Positions 33,590 through 42,409 of a stretch of 42,538 nt of DNA are shown here, piece after piece. The DNA lies in contig CANPYJ010000011.1 of NCBI GenBank assembly GCA_947588275.1, positions 1-42,538 on the forward strand, in the 5' to 3' direction. The number at the start of each line of letters is the position of its first letter. Position 1 is the stretch's first letter. A program made the translations under genes and the position numbers. The stretch is from an uncultured Alphaproteobacteria bacterium. Lineage in GTDB: Bacteria; Pseudomonadota; Alphaproteobacteria; RF32; CAG-239. Under the pieces are notes generated by a model that was not told the DNA's origin, ran no database searches, and saw only the letters and a list, made by a program, of their open reading frames with translations.

Positions 33590-34723
33590 TTATTCATTTG
33601 TAAATAAGGCAACCAATTCGCTGTGGTCAGAATATACAAATTGGTCGACGAGGGTTATCTTTTTAAGCCGGTAGCCGCCTTGCAGAAGGGTTTTGGCATC
33701 ATTGGCAAAAGTAGGCGGATAACACGAAACCGCAATAATTTTTTGCGGCCGCACGGTCTGAGGCAAAGAGGCCAAAACTTTAGCCTGAGCGGCGGCTCCG
33801 GCACGCGGCGGATCAAAGATGACCGCGTTGATTCCTTTGAGCTCGGCGGCGTCAAACGGATATTTAAATAAATTGCGGCAAACGACTTCTACGTTGGATA
33901 TCCGGTTGCGGTTGAGCGTTTCGCGAAAACCTCTCAGCAATTCGGGCGAAGAATCGGCGGCAACGATTTTGAGCTTTGGGTTTTGAGCCAACACATAAGA
34001 AAACGTGCCGACACCGCAAAACAAATCGGCAACCCTGCCTTCCCGAAGATTCAGCCCCTCGAGCGCCAAATTGGTCAGAGCCGTTTCGCCGGCCTTGGAC
34101 GGCTGCAAAAAAGTGCCGGCCGGAACATATACCGATACTCCGCCGATGATGATGCATGGTTTGATTTTTTCGATTATCGGCTCGGCCGAATCTGTTGTCG
34201 CGGCACGATGAGAAATCCGCGCCACCGACGCTGCCCGCGCCGCATAGTCGCAGATTATCATTCGATGCTCGACCGACAGCGGACAAGCAAACTCCAACAC
34301 GACGTCTATCCCGTTGTCGGCGTCCAGCAGCCAGACGTCGCCGCCGGAAATATTTCGAGCGACAATCTTTTTGCCGCGCTTTTCTTGAAAGGTGACCGCA
34401 CACAGTTCCGCAAGCATTTGCCGCAGCCACGACAATATCTTGTTAAGTCCCGGAGTCAGCAGAGGACATTCGGCGATGTCGACAATCTGCGCCGCGGCTT
34501 TTTGATTGAACCCCAAAGCAAGCGTGCCGCGTTTGAAGGCAAAAGCCATTGAAGCCCGACGGCGGGCGCCGTCCGGAATAAAAACCGGCGCCGTCCACGG
34601 CAAGGGCTGAGGAAGGCCGGACAAACTTTTTTCGACCTGCGCGATTTTGCCTTGGCGATAGTCATCCAACGGCAGATTTCGCCGCGGACAACCACCGCAA
34701 ATCTCAATTTTCGGACAAGTCAT
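33590..34723 (-). CDS. 23S rRNA/tRNA uracil-C5 methyltransferase (TrmA/RlmD family)
   Basis: SAM-dependent enzyme that makes m5U in rRNA or tRNA. The 377 residues begin MTCPKIEICGGCPRRN, where C3, C9 and C12, with C86 in AECPLLTP, bind the 4Fe-4S cluster. SAM binding is by VADLFCGVGTFSYVLA; FDPPRAGA and the catalytic Cys in AVSCYPPTFANDAK complete the set. No TRAM domain precedes the cluster, and which uracil is modified cannot be told. The frame runs 108 codons further upstream inside the diguanylate cyclase gene, but the cluster sets the start at 34723, which overlaps that gene by 20 bases. Confidence 0.9.
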   Translation of the reverse strand: MTCPKIEICGGCPRRNLPLDDYRQGKIAQVEKSLSGLPQPLPWTAPVFIPDGARRRASMAFAFKRGTLALGFNQKAAAQIVDIAECPLLTPGLNKILSWLRQMLAELCAVTFQEKRGKKIVARNISGGDVWLLDADNGIDVVLEFACPLSVEHRMIICDYAARAASVARISHRAATTDSAEPIIEKIKPCIIIGGVSVYVPAGTFLQPSKAGETALTNLALEGLNLREGRVADLFCGVGTFSYVLAQNPKLKIVAADSSPELLRGFRETLNRNRISNVEVVCRNLFKYPFDAAELKGINAVIFDPPRAGAAAQAKVLASLPQTVRPQKIIAVSCYPPTFANDAKTLLQGGYRLKKITLVDQFVYSDHSELVALFTNE

Positions 34724-36422
34724 GAGGATGTTCCGGCATGGTTGTGTCTGACCCGTCAACACCGTCCAGCAACGAGATTTCGGCATTGTTTTCTTTGTCA
34801 AAAACCGGATGCCGGTTTTTGCTCTCGTCGGTATGAATCTCCTGCCCGCCGGCGTTGTTTTTCTTGAGATCTTGCCGCATAAACACCTCAACTCGGTTAC
34901 GACCGTTTTGTTTGGCGCGGTATAGGGCTTCGTCCGCCGTCTTGATGAGCACGTCGACATTGTCGGATATGTCTGACGACGAAACGCCGATTGACACCGT
35001 AAACCGCACCGGCTCGTTCTGATCGGAATAAACAACCTGTTTGGCAATGCTCTGGCGCAGACGGTCGGCCACTATCCGTCCTTTGTCGGCCGGAATGCCG
35101 GGCAAAAAGACCACAAATTCCTCGCCGCCGTAACGCGCGACAATGTCATTGTCACGCAAGGCGTTTTGAGTTGTGGTCGCAAGCTGAAACAAAACCTTGT
35201 CGCCGATTTTGTGGCCGTAAGTATCATTGACTTTTTTGAAAAAGTCGCAGTCTAGCATCAACACCGTATACGGCAGTCTGGCTTGTTTGGCTTTGGCAAT
35301 CTGTTTGAGCGTCTCTTCTTCAAAATAGCGGCGGTTATACAAGGTCGTCAACGGATCGCGAATGGCTTGGTTTTTGAGCATTTCTTCGCGGTTTTTGCGA
35401 GTGGTGATGTCTTGGAACGACGAATATAAGGCCACATTATAGTTATAGTCGATTATGTTGGCCGAGATAATCAGCCAAAACGGCGCATCGGACTGCGGCG
35501 TCTTGACCAAAATCTCAAAGTCATGGACTTCGCGCTCGTTTTCAAGCCGTTCATTAAGCAGCCGCCGATTGTCCGAATCGGCAAAAAAGTCGCGCAGCCG
35601 ATACCTTTCCAGTTCATTGGGATCTATGCCGAAAGTTTTGATTGCATTATTGTTGGCCAAAATGATTTTATCGTCGCTCAGCCGCGTAATCAAAATCGGG
35701 AACGGCGACAAACGGATAATCTCTTCAATCTGGCTGTTGAATTTCTCAATCTCATGATTGGCCGCTTCCAAACGCTGCTTGTAGAAATCTATCTTCATAA
35801 ACATCATGGACACGGCGCACAACAGATACATAACCGCCGGAATGTACCAGGACGTAATCCATGTCTCCTGAAAATATCCCAACCAATGCAACAATTGCAG
35901 AACGGACATCACCGAAGCTACTACGGCAATGCAAAAAAAGCCCTGTTTGTCATCGCTGTCGGTTTGCGTCCAAAACCCTATGGCCACACACACATAACCC
36001 GTCAACGGGAATATCGCTCTCATATTGTTCACAAACACCCCGTCCGGAATCAAATAGACAAACAACAACGAAGCCACCAGCCCGAGAAGACCCAGCCCGA
36101 TGATAATGAAGTTTATGGGACCTTCTTTTATCAGAAAGCGGAGCGCCGACAGCACCATGCATTCCATGGCGCCGAGATAAAACAGCAGACTGATTGAAAC
36201 ATACAGGTTGATATCCTGGTCGGCGGCATAGGCCTTGAACACCTCGCGATCGGCCATAGACCCGCAAAAACTGCACAACATGCCCCAACACAGCAGCCAC
36301 AACGAACCGGCAATCCGCGGCTGAGTGGACGAAACGTAAGAACAGGCATAAAACATCAGGAGCAGCGCACCTACGGTGAACAATATGTTTGAAGAATCGG
36401 AAAAAATCTCTAAATTTTCCAT
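34704..36422 (-). CDS. Membrane diguanylate cyclase with PAS domain
   Basis: Makes cyclic di-GMP from two GTP. Of 572 residues, the first 210 hold seven or eight membrane segments of a sensory type. A coiled segment leads to a PAS domain (about 232-345), then the GGDEF domain (about 355-510): RDPLTTLYNRRYFEE, LMLDCDFFKKVNDTYGH and the active-site GGEEF at 432-436. An inhibitory I-site RDND (423-426) lies exactly five residues before it, so product feedback is expected. The C-terminal 60 residues are a charged, disordered-looking tail. GAGGGAAA precedes the ATG. It may respond to membrane or redox signals; the ligand is unknown. Confidence 0.94.
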   Translation of the reverse strand: MENLEIFSDSSNILFTVGALLLMFYACSYVSSTQPRIAGSLWLLCWGMLCSFCGSMADREVFKAYAADQDINLYVSISLLFYLGAMECMVLSALRFLIKEGPINFIIIGLGLLGLVASLLFVYLIPDGVFVNNMRAIFPLTGYVCVAIGFWTQTDSDDKQGFFCIAVVASVMSVLQLLHWLGYFQETWITSWYIPAVMYLLCAVSMMFMKIDFYKQRLEAANHEIEKFNSQIEEIIRLSPFPILITRLSDDKIILANNNAIKTFGIDPNELERYRLRDFFADSDNRRLLNERLENEREVHDFEILVKTPQSDAPFWLIISANIIDYNYNVALYSSFQDITTRKNREEMLKNQAIRDPLTTLYNRRYFEEETLKQIAKAKQARLPYTVLMLDCDFFKKVNDTYGHKIGDKVLFQLATTTQNALRDNDIVARYGGEEFVVFLPGIPADKGRIVADRLRQSIAKQVVYSDQNEPVRFTVSIGVSSSDISDNVDVLIKTADEALYRAKQNGRNRVEVFMRQDLKKNNAGGQEIHTDESKNRHPVFDKENNAEISLLDGVDGSDTTMPEHPHDLSEN

Positions 36423-36560
36423 AATTTCCCTCTTTTCAGGTTGACGTATCTTAACTTTAGAGGAAGATTATTAATATAAATTAAAAAAATTGATGATTAT
36501 TTAAACGTTTTGAGATACGATAGTGTTGTCTGAGCGTTAACAAATATTGAGGATGTTTTT

Positions 36561-37736
36561 ATGACCAATCATACGGAAGACTATTTCAGCCACAAATTGG
36601 AGTTTAATCTTCAGAAAAATCCGGCCAAGGTTTCTGATCGCGCCAGCTTGCGCTTTCTGCTGCCGGGGATTGTGTTCAGCGCCCTGCTGTTTTTGCTCGG
36701 CCTGTATGAAATGCTCAATGGTTTTGAAGCCGGCGGCGCCGACGTGCAGGAGCTGGTTCCCGAGCACTTGTCGTCCGATTATCAGCCGCTGTTGACGCCG
36801 CTGTTTTTTGACATTGTGTTTATGATTGTCGGACTGGGCATTTTTGTCAGTTCAATAGTCTCTTATCTGCGTTACCGCAAATACGTGTTTGACGGCAAAA
36901 CCATGGTTTTGGGCTATCGTTCCGTTTTGGGCGCCAAAACTATCGTTAAAGAAGACATCAAAAACTATTTCGGCGTGCGGATGCGAATCGTATTTTACCA
37001 GTTCGGACTGATTAACGCGAACAAATACATCATCGAGCTCTGCAACAAAAACCCGCAATATAACGTACCTCTCTATATTTCCACTTCGCCTCACGAAGTG
37101 CGCAAACGCTGGAAAGAATATGCCCGTTACTTTAAACTGCCGATGCTTTACAATACTGACGAAGGGTTGATTTCGCGCAATTTGAAAGATTTGGACAAGT
37201 CGGTTCGGCAAATGGTCAAGCTTAATCTCATCAAAGACACCTACGACTCATACGCCGATCTGCCCGACAACATCAAATATGTGCGTCGCAAAGACAAAAT
37301 TGTGATTAAGCGCCGCAATGTATGGGACATCTACAACCTGATTGCGTGGATAATTATTGCCTTGGTCGGAGTTTCGGTTGCCGTCGGCATTTCCGGATCA
37401 ACAATGCCGGAACAGCCGCGGCCGATTTTTTATGTTTATACTGCGGCGGCGCTGTTTTGGATTGTAACCGCGGTTCTGATTCTGTTTCGCAAGGAAAAAC
37501 TGGTTATAAAAAAGCAAAAAATCGTCAACACATATAAATATATGCTTTATTCCACCAAGCACAACGAAATGCAGAAAGATGACATCGAATCGATTGAGGT
37601 GGCCGAGAATCCGGCAACCGGCCGGCATTTTGTCTCTATCATATCAGACAACAATACAATTACTTTCGGCAGCAAATTGCCGATTGCCGACTTGCAGTGG
37701 ATTAAAAAGTTTCTGATTCACGAAATCATTAAATAA
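36561..37736 (+). CDS. Membrane protein with two repeated (2 TM + PH-like) modules
   Basis: The 391 residues show a duplicated layout: two membrane segments (about 31-50 and 82-103) followed by a soluble beta-rich part that begins RKYVFDGKTMVLGYRS, then a second pair (about 258-277 and 289-309) followed by EKLVIKKQKIVNTYKY and a similar part with DIESIEV. These soluble parts resemble bacterial PH-like domains (membrane-proximal, strand-rich) but without a sure match. No known family. The ATG is preceded by GAGG 9 bases upstream. It diverges from the diguanylate cyclase and precedes yfgM-bamB-der. Confidence 0.7.
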   Translation: MTNHTEDYFSHKLEFNLQKNPAKVSDRASLRFLLPGIVFSALLFLLGLYEMLNGFEAGGADVQELVPEHLSSDYQPLLTPLFFDIVFMIVGLGIFVSSIVSYLRYRKYVFDGKTMVLGYRSVLGAKTIVKEDIKNYFGVRMRIVFYQFGLINANKYIIELCNKNPQYNVPLYISTSPHEVRKRWKEYARYFKLPMLYNTDEGLISRNLKDLDKSVRQMVKLNLIKDTYDSYADLPDNIKYVRRKDKIVIKRRNVWDIYNLIAWIIIALVGVSVAVGISGSTMPEQPRPIFYVYTAAALFWIVTAVLILFRKEKLVIKKQKIVNTYKYMLYSTKHNEMQKDDIESIEVAENPATGRHFVSIISDNNTITFGSKLPIADLQWIKKFLIHEIIK

Positions 37737-37741
37737 TTTGC

Positions 37742-37770
37742 TTGGATATTTGGAAAAATGTCTATATATT
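37742..37770 (+). promoter_or_regulatory. Promoter of the yfgM-bamB-der operon
   Basis: TTGGAT (37742-37747) and TATATT (37765-37770) are 17 bases apart, giving a start near 37777 and a leader of about 30 bases before the ATG at 37808. Confidence 0.5.
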
Positions 37771-37807
37771 AGACTGAAACTTTATGACTTATGCAGGAGA
37801 AAAATTT

Positions 37808-38491
37808 ATGAAAAAATCAAAAGACATATTGGCTGAGGACGCGTTGATTAAAGAAGTCAGCGACGAAGTCAAAAACGACAAGCTGAAAAGCCTGTGGGAT
37901 CAATATGGCCTGTATATCATCATTTTTGTGGCACTGGCACTGACCGCGGCAGTCAGTTTTGAGACTTTTCGCAACTGGATTAACAAACGCAATCAGGAGA
38001 TCTCCAACGCCTTTGCCGTGGCGGTTTCTTTGCAAAATCAGAATCGCATTGACGAGAGCCTGAAGATTTTGGAAAATCTGGCCGAACATTCGGGCGTTTA
38101 CGGCGATATTGCCAAGCTACAAATTGCCAATATCTACTTTGAGCAGGGCCGCGCGACTGAAGCGGCCGAAATTCTGCAAGTTTTGGCCGATGGCAACGGT
38201 GACAATCCGCAAATGCAGGAGATTGCGGCGCTCAAACTTGCCGCTTACAAAATCGACACCAACGCCGATGCCGCCGAAATCAAAGAATTGTTGCAACCGC
38301 TTACCAAAACCGACGACGGTGAAGGCTATAACGTAGCCACCGAGCTATTGGCCATGCTGGCTATCCGCGACGGCGACCTGCCCGAAGCCAAAGCCGCCTA
38401 CGAGCGCATTATCGCCTCCGGCAAGAGTTCTGAGACACTTAAGGCGCGGGCACAGGATATGGTTAATATTATTGACGGTCAAACGGAGTAG
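37808..38491 (+). CDS. YfgM-like inner-membrane TPR protein
   Basis: YfgM binds the SecYEG translocon and periplasmic chaperones in E. coli and is a partner of PpiD. The 227 residues begin with a charged helix, one membrane segment (about 38-57, LYIIIFVALALTAAVSF) and TPR-like helices over the rest (RIDESLKILENL, AKLQIANIYFEQGRATEAAEILQVL, LPEAKAAYERII). The start at 37808 has CAGGAG 9 bases upstream. It is directly followed by bamB and der, the same order as in E. coli (yfgM-bamB-der). Confidence 0.85.
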   Translation: MKKSKDILAEDALIKEVSDEVKNDKLKSLWDQYGLYIIIFVALALTAAVSFETFRNWINKRNQEISNAFAVAVSLQNQNRIDESLKILENLAEHSGVYGDIAKLQIANIYFEQGRATEAAEILQVLADGNGDNPQMQEIAALKLAAYKIDTNADAAEIKELLQPLTKTDDGEGYNVATELLAMLAIRDGDLPEAKAAYERIIASGKSSETLKARAQDMVNIIDGQTE

Positions 38492-38496
38492 TTTTT

Positions 38497-39828
38497 ATGT
38501 CTACCAACACTTTTAACAAAGTTCTCATCGGCGCCGCTTTGCTTGGATTGAGCGCCTGCGGATTATTTGGCAAAGAACCCTTGAATATTGACGGCGAACG
38601 AATTGACGTCATTCGGCAAAATGCCGCTTTGGCACCGGATTTTGCCGCGGGAGAAGTTCGGATTAAACTGCCGTCTCCGTATACCAATCCCAAGTGGAAC
38701 CAAAGCGGCGGCAACTCCCTGCATCTGATGGGGCATTTGCAGGCCGGAGCCAAACTCAAAGAACAATGGTCGCACGATTTTGGAGCCGGCAGTTCCAAAC
38801 GCGACTACTTGATTGCCGAGCCGATTATTGCCTATAAAGTCGTGTTTGCAGCCGATGCCGACGGGATTGTGACCGCACGCCGGCTTGACAACGGCAAACC
38901 AATTTGGCGCAAACGCCTTAAGGCTCCCAACAAACTTGACCGCGAGACTTCTCTCAAGGTCGCCGGACTGGCCGAATATAACAAAAGCATTTTTGCCACC
39001 ACCGGTTTTGGCAGTGTCTTCTGTCTTGATATGCGCACCGGTAAAGAAATTTGGCGCACCGACTTGAATATTCCGTTGCGCATTGCGCCCACGGTCAATG
39101 CCGGACGTCTTCTGGCTCAGGGGTTTGACAACACCTTGTTTGTACTCGATACGGAAACCGGCGCAATTTTGTGGAAAAATAAAACCGATTATGAAAACAC
39201 CACCCTCGTCGGCGGTGCGGCTCCGGCCTACAGCCCCGGCGCAGACGTGATTATTGCCGCTTTTTCCAACGGCGAGCTGCGCGCCTTTAAAGCCAGCACC
39301 GGAACGCCTTTGTGGGCGGATATGCTGGTTTCGCACCGACGCAACAATTCGCTCTCGGACATTACGGCTATTAAGGCGAATCCGGTTATCGACGGCGGTA
39401 TCGTGTTTGCCGTTGGCTACAACAGCGTGTTGGCGGCAATTGACCTGCGCACCGGTGACCGTTTGTGGGAACGTGAGCTGGGCAGCACCAATCAGCCTTG
39501 GGTGGCCGGAAATTACCTGTTTGTGCTGACCAACGATTTTGAACTGGTGGCCTTTGACAAGCGCAACGGCAAAATTGTTTGGACGACTCCCTTGCCCAAA
39601 GGTGACGAAGACGACTCGCTTAATGGCGTGTTTGCCAAAGGGCCGATTTTGGCTGACAACCGCTTGCTGGTGACCACCTCCAACGGTTATATCTATTCGG
39701 TTTCGCCCTACAACGGCGCGGTATTGAACTACATCTCGGCAGACGATGGCATCGAGCTGCCTCCGGTTATGGCGGACGGTGTGGCGATTTTTGCCACACT
39801 TGACGCCGATATGACGGCTTATAAATAG
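38497..39828 (+). CDS. bamB: Outer membrane assembly lipoprotein BamB
   Basis: Beta-propeller partner of BamA in folding outer-membrane proteins. The 443 residues begin with a lipoprotein signal whose lipobox is LSAC (Cys21). After a linker the chain shows repeated PQQ-type blades: DADGIVTARRLDNGKPIWR, LDMRTGKEIWRTDL, LDTETGAILWKNK, IDLRTGDRLWEREL and FDKRNGKIVWTTPL. The start ATG at 38497 lies 5 bases after the yfgM stop, with its GGAG inside the yfgM end. Der follows 9 bases later, supporting one operon. Confidence 0.94.
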   Translation: MSTNTFNKVLIGAALLGLSACGLFGKEPLNIDGERIDVIRQNAALAPDFAAGEVRIKLPSPYTNPKWNQSGGNSLHLMGHLQAGAKLKEQWSHDFGAGSSKRDYLIAEPIIAYKVVFAADADGIVTARRLDNGKPIWRKRLKAPNKLDRETSLKVAGLAEYNKSIFATTGFGSVFCLDMRTGKEIWRTDLNIPLRIAPTVNAGRLLAQGFDNTLFVLDTETGAILWKNKTDYENTTLVGGAAPAYSPGADVIIAAFSNGELRAFKASTGTPLWADMLVSHRRNNSLSDITAIKANPVIDGGIVFAVGYNSVLAAIDLRTGDRLWERELGSTNQPWVAGNYLFVLTNDFELVAFDKRNGKIVWTTPLPKGDEDDSLNGVFAKGPILADNRLLVTTSNGYIYSVSPYNGAVLNYISADDGIELPPVMADGVAIFATLDADMTAYK

Positions 39829-39837
39829 GAAACAGTC

Positions 39838-41205
39838 ATGGTCTTGCGAATTGCCATTATCGGGCGACCAAATGTCGGCAAATCGACTTTGTTCAATCGG
39901 CTGGTCGGACGCAAAACGGCAATTGTGCATGACAAGCCCGGGGTTACGCGCGACCGCCGCGAGGCGCCGGCCAAGCTCTATGACTTGCCGCTCAGTGTCA
40001 TAGACACTGCGGGATATGAGTTTGCCAAAGCCGAATCTTTGGAAAATAAAATGTGGCTGCAAACTCGCCGCGCACTGGAAGAAGCTGACGTCTGCCTGTT
40101 TTTGATTGACGCGCGCAGCGGCCTGCATCCGTTTGACGAACATTTGGCCGGCTTGGTACGCGCCAGTGGCAAACCGGTGATTTTGTTGGCCAACAAATGC
40201 GAAGGAAAGGCTCAGGAAGACAGCATTCACGAAGCCTACAAACTTGGTCTGGGAACCCCTGTGATTTTTTCGGCCGAGCACGGAATCGGACTGGCCGATT
40301 TATATGAGTTGTTGTGCCAAGAAGCCAAAAAGCTCCCCGCGGAAGAAAAAAACGAAGAATCCTCAGACGACGAAGCAAAAGACGATGAAGCCAAGCGCCC
40401 CATTCAGCTGGCGGTCATCGGTCGGCCGAATGTCGGAAAATCGACATTAGTCAACGCTTTGCTCAATGATGAGCGGATGCTTACCGGCCCCGAAGCCGGC
40501 GTAACGCGTGATGCAATTACCAGCTCATGGACTTATGGCGGGCGTAAAATCAACTTGGTCGACACCGCCGGATTGCGGCGGCGCTCGCGCGTGGCTGACG
40601 ACTTGGAAAAAATGTCGGCCGCCAGTACCAGACATGCGGCGTTTATGGCGCAAGTCGTCATTTTGGTGCTGGATGCCAACGCTGTTTTGGACAAGCAGGA
40701 TTTGACCATTGCCCGCGAAGTCTTGGATGAAGGCCGCGCCTTAGTGATTGCCGTCAACAAATGGGATATTGCCGATCGGCGCGAGGCTTTGCAGAAACTT
40801 AATGACAAACTGCAAACTTCTCTGGCGCAGGCGGAAGGAGTGCCGACGGTTACAATTTCGGCGCTCAAAAGAGAAAATTTAGACAAGCTGATGCGTGCCG
40901 TGTTTAAAGTTTATGACCGCTGGAACATGCGGATTCCGACCGCACCGCTGAATCAATGGTTTGCCGATATGATTGACAAATATCCGCCGCCCCTCGGCAA
41001 AAACAAACGGCGGATTAAGCTGCGTTATATTACGCAGGCCAAGACCAGACCGCCGGCATTTTATATTTTTTCAAGCAATCCCGAGGGGTTGCCGGACTCG
41101 TATCTGCATTATCTGACCAAACAGCTGCGTGAATCTTTTGACATGCGCGGCATTCCCATTCGGATTACGGTGCGCAAAACCGGCAATCCATATGCCGAAA
41201 AATAA
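39838..41205 (+). CDS. der: GTPase Der (EngA)
   Basis: Essential GTPase of 50S subunit assembly with two G domains in tandem. Of 455 residues, GTPase 1 has G1 GRPNVGKST near 8-16 and DTAGYEF; an acidic linker (about 165-185) follows; GTPase 2 has IGRPNVGKSTLVNALL, DTAGLRRRSRV and NKWD; the KH-like C-terminal domain has PTAPLNQWFADMI and RIKLRYITQAKTRPPAF. AGGAAACAG precedes the ATG. Last gene of yfgM-bamB-der. Confidence 0.97.
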   Translation: MVLRIAIIGRPNVGKSTLFNRLVGRKTAIVHDKPGVTRDRREAPAKLYDLPLSVIDTAGYEFAKAESLENKMWLQTRRALEEADVCLFLIDARSGLHPFDEHLAGLVRASGKPVILLANKCEGKAQEDSIHEAYKLGLGTPVIFSAEHGIGLADLYELLCQEAKKLPAEEKNEESSDDEAKDDEAKRPIQLAVIGRPNVGKSTLVNALLNDERMLTGPEAGVTRDAITSSWTYGGRKINLVDTAGLRRRSRVADDLEKMSAASTRHAAFMAQVVILVLDANAVLDKQDLTIAREVLDEGRALVIAVNKWDIADRREALQKLNDKLQTSLAQAEGVPTVTISALKRENLDKLMRAVFKVYDRWNMRIPTAPLNQWFADMIDKYPPPLGKNKRRIKLRYITQAKTRPPAFYIFSSNPEGLPDSYLHYLTKQLRESFDMRGIPIRITVRKTGNPYAEK

Positions 41206-41246
41206 CGCAGTTGAAACAAAACCGGAAAAAACCGCTCAAATGATTG

Positions 41247-41270
41247 TTTGACGGCAAAAATATCGTCAAA
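41247..41270 (+). terminator. Weak hairpin after der
   Basis: A 7-bp stem (41247-41253 with 41264-41270) has a 10-nt loop but only a short AACTTTTG afterwards. It may end der, but is weak. The rest of the 117-base gap holds nothing I recognise. Confidence 0.3.
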
Positions 41271-41322
41271 ACTTTTGCTCGTTGCGCAAAACAGCGACAA
41301 CCGCCGCAATGAATAAACCGGT

Positions 41323-42255
41323 CTAATAGAACTCTCTCACACATCTGGCGGAACATTTTACACCGTCAGCCAGACAGGCTGTTTCAATAGCCAATGCGGT
41401 CTTATCCGCATCATAGCATTGATTGCCTTTATAGGTACTATTTGAAGCTTTTATAAAATCGACGCTTCTATATCTGCCTTCCGGCATGCAGTAAGTGATA
41501 GCATCAACCATTTCGTTGTATGTATAGCAACCAGGCTGATGCTGCGCCCATTTCGTCATATCTCCATTAATCGGACAATCCTCCGAAAAATTGTCATGAC
41601 AATAACTGTCGACGCAATCTGTACACTCCTCGCTATAATATGTTCTTGCGTCAGTAAAAAGGTTTTCTAGCTCATGGGTGTCAGGTTCGGAACCACGAAA
41701 TACGGTATACATTTCGTCCCAAGTCCAATCATTCCTAAGGGCTCTGCTATAATAACTATATAAATATTCGACGCAGGCTGCCCACTTCGTACATTCATCG
41801 CAACTGGTCGGTCTTGTGCCGCAAGCCCAAGGCAGAGCCTCACTGCTGCAGTAGCTGCCGGTATTAATATACTGATCCTCACATGACAGCACGCACTCTT
41901 TGCAAGAGGCGTTGGTTGACTGCGCAGCTCCCAAGCTGTAATAACCATGCGACACGGTGCCGCAGCCGGCAACTGATGTTGCGTAGCCGCTTGAGCAAGC
42001 GACCTCATCTCCGGTAACCACATATTTTACCTCGCATTCTTTACCGGCGGGGCAGGAATCCAACCATTCGTCTTTGTAATGAGTGCAGGCTTTCTTTGAA
42101 GTGTCAAACGGACACAGCAGATAATCATCGCAGTTGGCCGGCAAAGAGGAACTGTAACCCAGTTGCTCACAGCTCAAATTGGTACACGCGGCCCAAACCG
42201 GCGCCGCAAACACTGTTCCCATGCCCAACGCCGCCGCAAATGATAGCTTTTTCAT
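41323..42255 (-). CDS. Secreted cysteine-rich protein
   Basis: The 310-residue protein has a signal peptide (MKKLSFAAALGMGTVFAAPVWA, cut expected after AWA-type site near 22) and 27 cysteines in the mature part, most in pairs or CxxC-like spacings such as SCEQLGY, SCPAGKEC, SCKEC, CDEC and CTDC. It is rich in Tyr, Ser and acidic residues; repeated short disulfide-knotted segments are likely. No known domain. The start ATG at 42255 follows GGAGG by 5 bases; the frame extends into the palindromic element and is not coding there. Disulfide formation implies a periplasmic or extracellular place, perhaps surface adhesion. Confidence 0.8.
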   Translation of the reverse strand: MKKLSFAAALGMGTVFAAPVWAACTNLSCEQLGYSSSLPANCDDYLLCPFDTSKKACTHYKDEWLDSCPAGKECEVKYVVTGDEVACSSGYATSVAGCGTVSHGYYSLGAAQSTNASCKECVLSCEDQYINTGSYCSSEALPWACGTRPTSCDECTKWAACVEYLYSYYSRALRNDWTWDEMYTVFRGSEPDTHELENLFTDARTYYSEECTDCVDSYCHDNFSEDCPINGDMTKWAQHQPGCYTYNEMVDAITYCMPEGRYRSVDFIKASNSTYKGNQCYDADKTALAIETACLADGVKCSARCVREFY

Positions 42256-42283
42256 CCCTGCCTCCATAAAAGACTTTTCTTTT

Positions 42284-42312
42284 ATTTTAGCAGGATAATA
42301 AAAGCGTGTCAA
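42284..42312 (-). promoter_or_regulatory. Strong promoter of the cysteine-rich gene
   Basis: On the minus strand a perfect TTGACA (42312-42307) and TAAAAT (42289-42284) are 17 bases apart. The start near 42277 leaves a leader of about 22 bases. It lies only 29 bases from a partial palindromic element. Confidence 0.75.
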
Positions 42313-42340
42313 TGCCTTATTTTGTGCGACGGACAAAAAA

Positions 42341-42377
42341 ATAGATTGCTTCGGACGCAAGCGTCTTCGCAATGACA
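42341..42377. repeat. Partial palindromic element (solo right end)
   Basis: The piece contains ATAGATTGCTTCGG, a GACGCAAGCGTC palindrome and the ending CGCAATGACA, i.e. a short-type right arm without its left half. It looks like a deletion remnant. Confidence 0.6.
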
Positions 42378-42409
42378 ATTCTTATCCTGTGTCATTGCGA
42401 GCCCTTTTT

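Noticed and set aside
34724..35047. N-terminal extension of the RNA methyltransferase into the diguanylate cyclase gene
   Set aside because: The 108 extra codons are Arg/Thr-rich shadow sequence of the GGDEF gene; the family begins at the Fe-S cysteine motif.
38563..40281. Long open frame opposite bamB and der on the minus strand (572 codons)
   Set aside because: The opposite strand carries two certain genes; the frame's product is a low-complexity shadow and has no ribosome site or family features.
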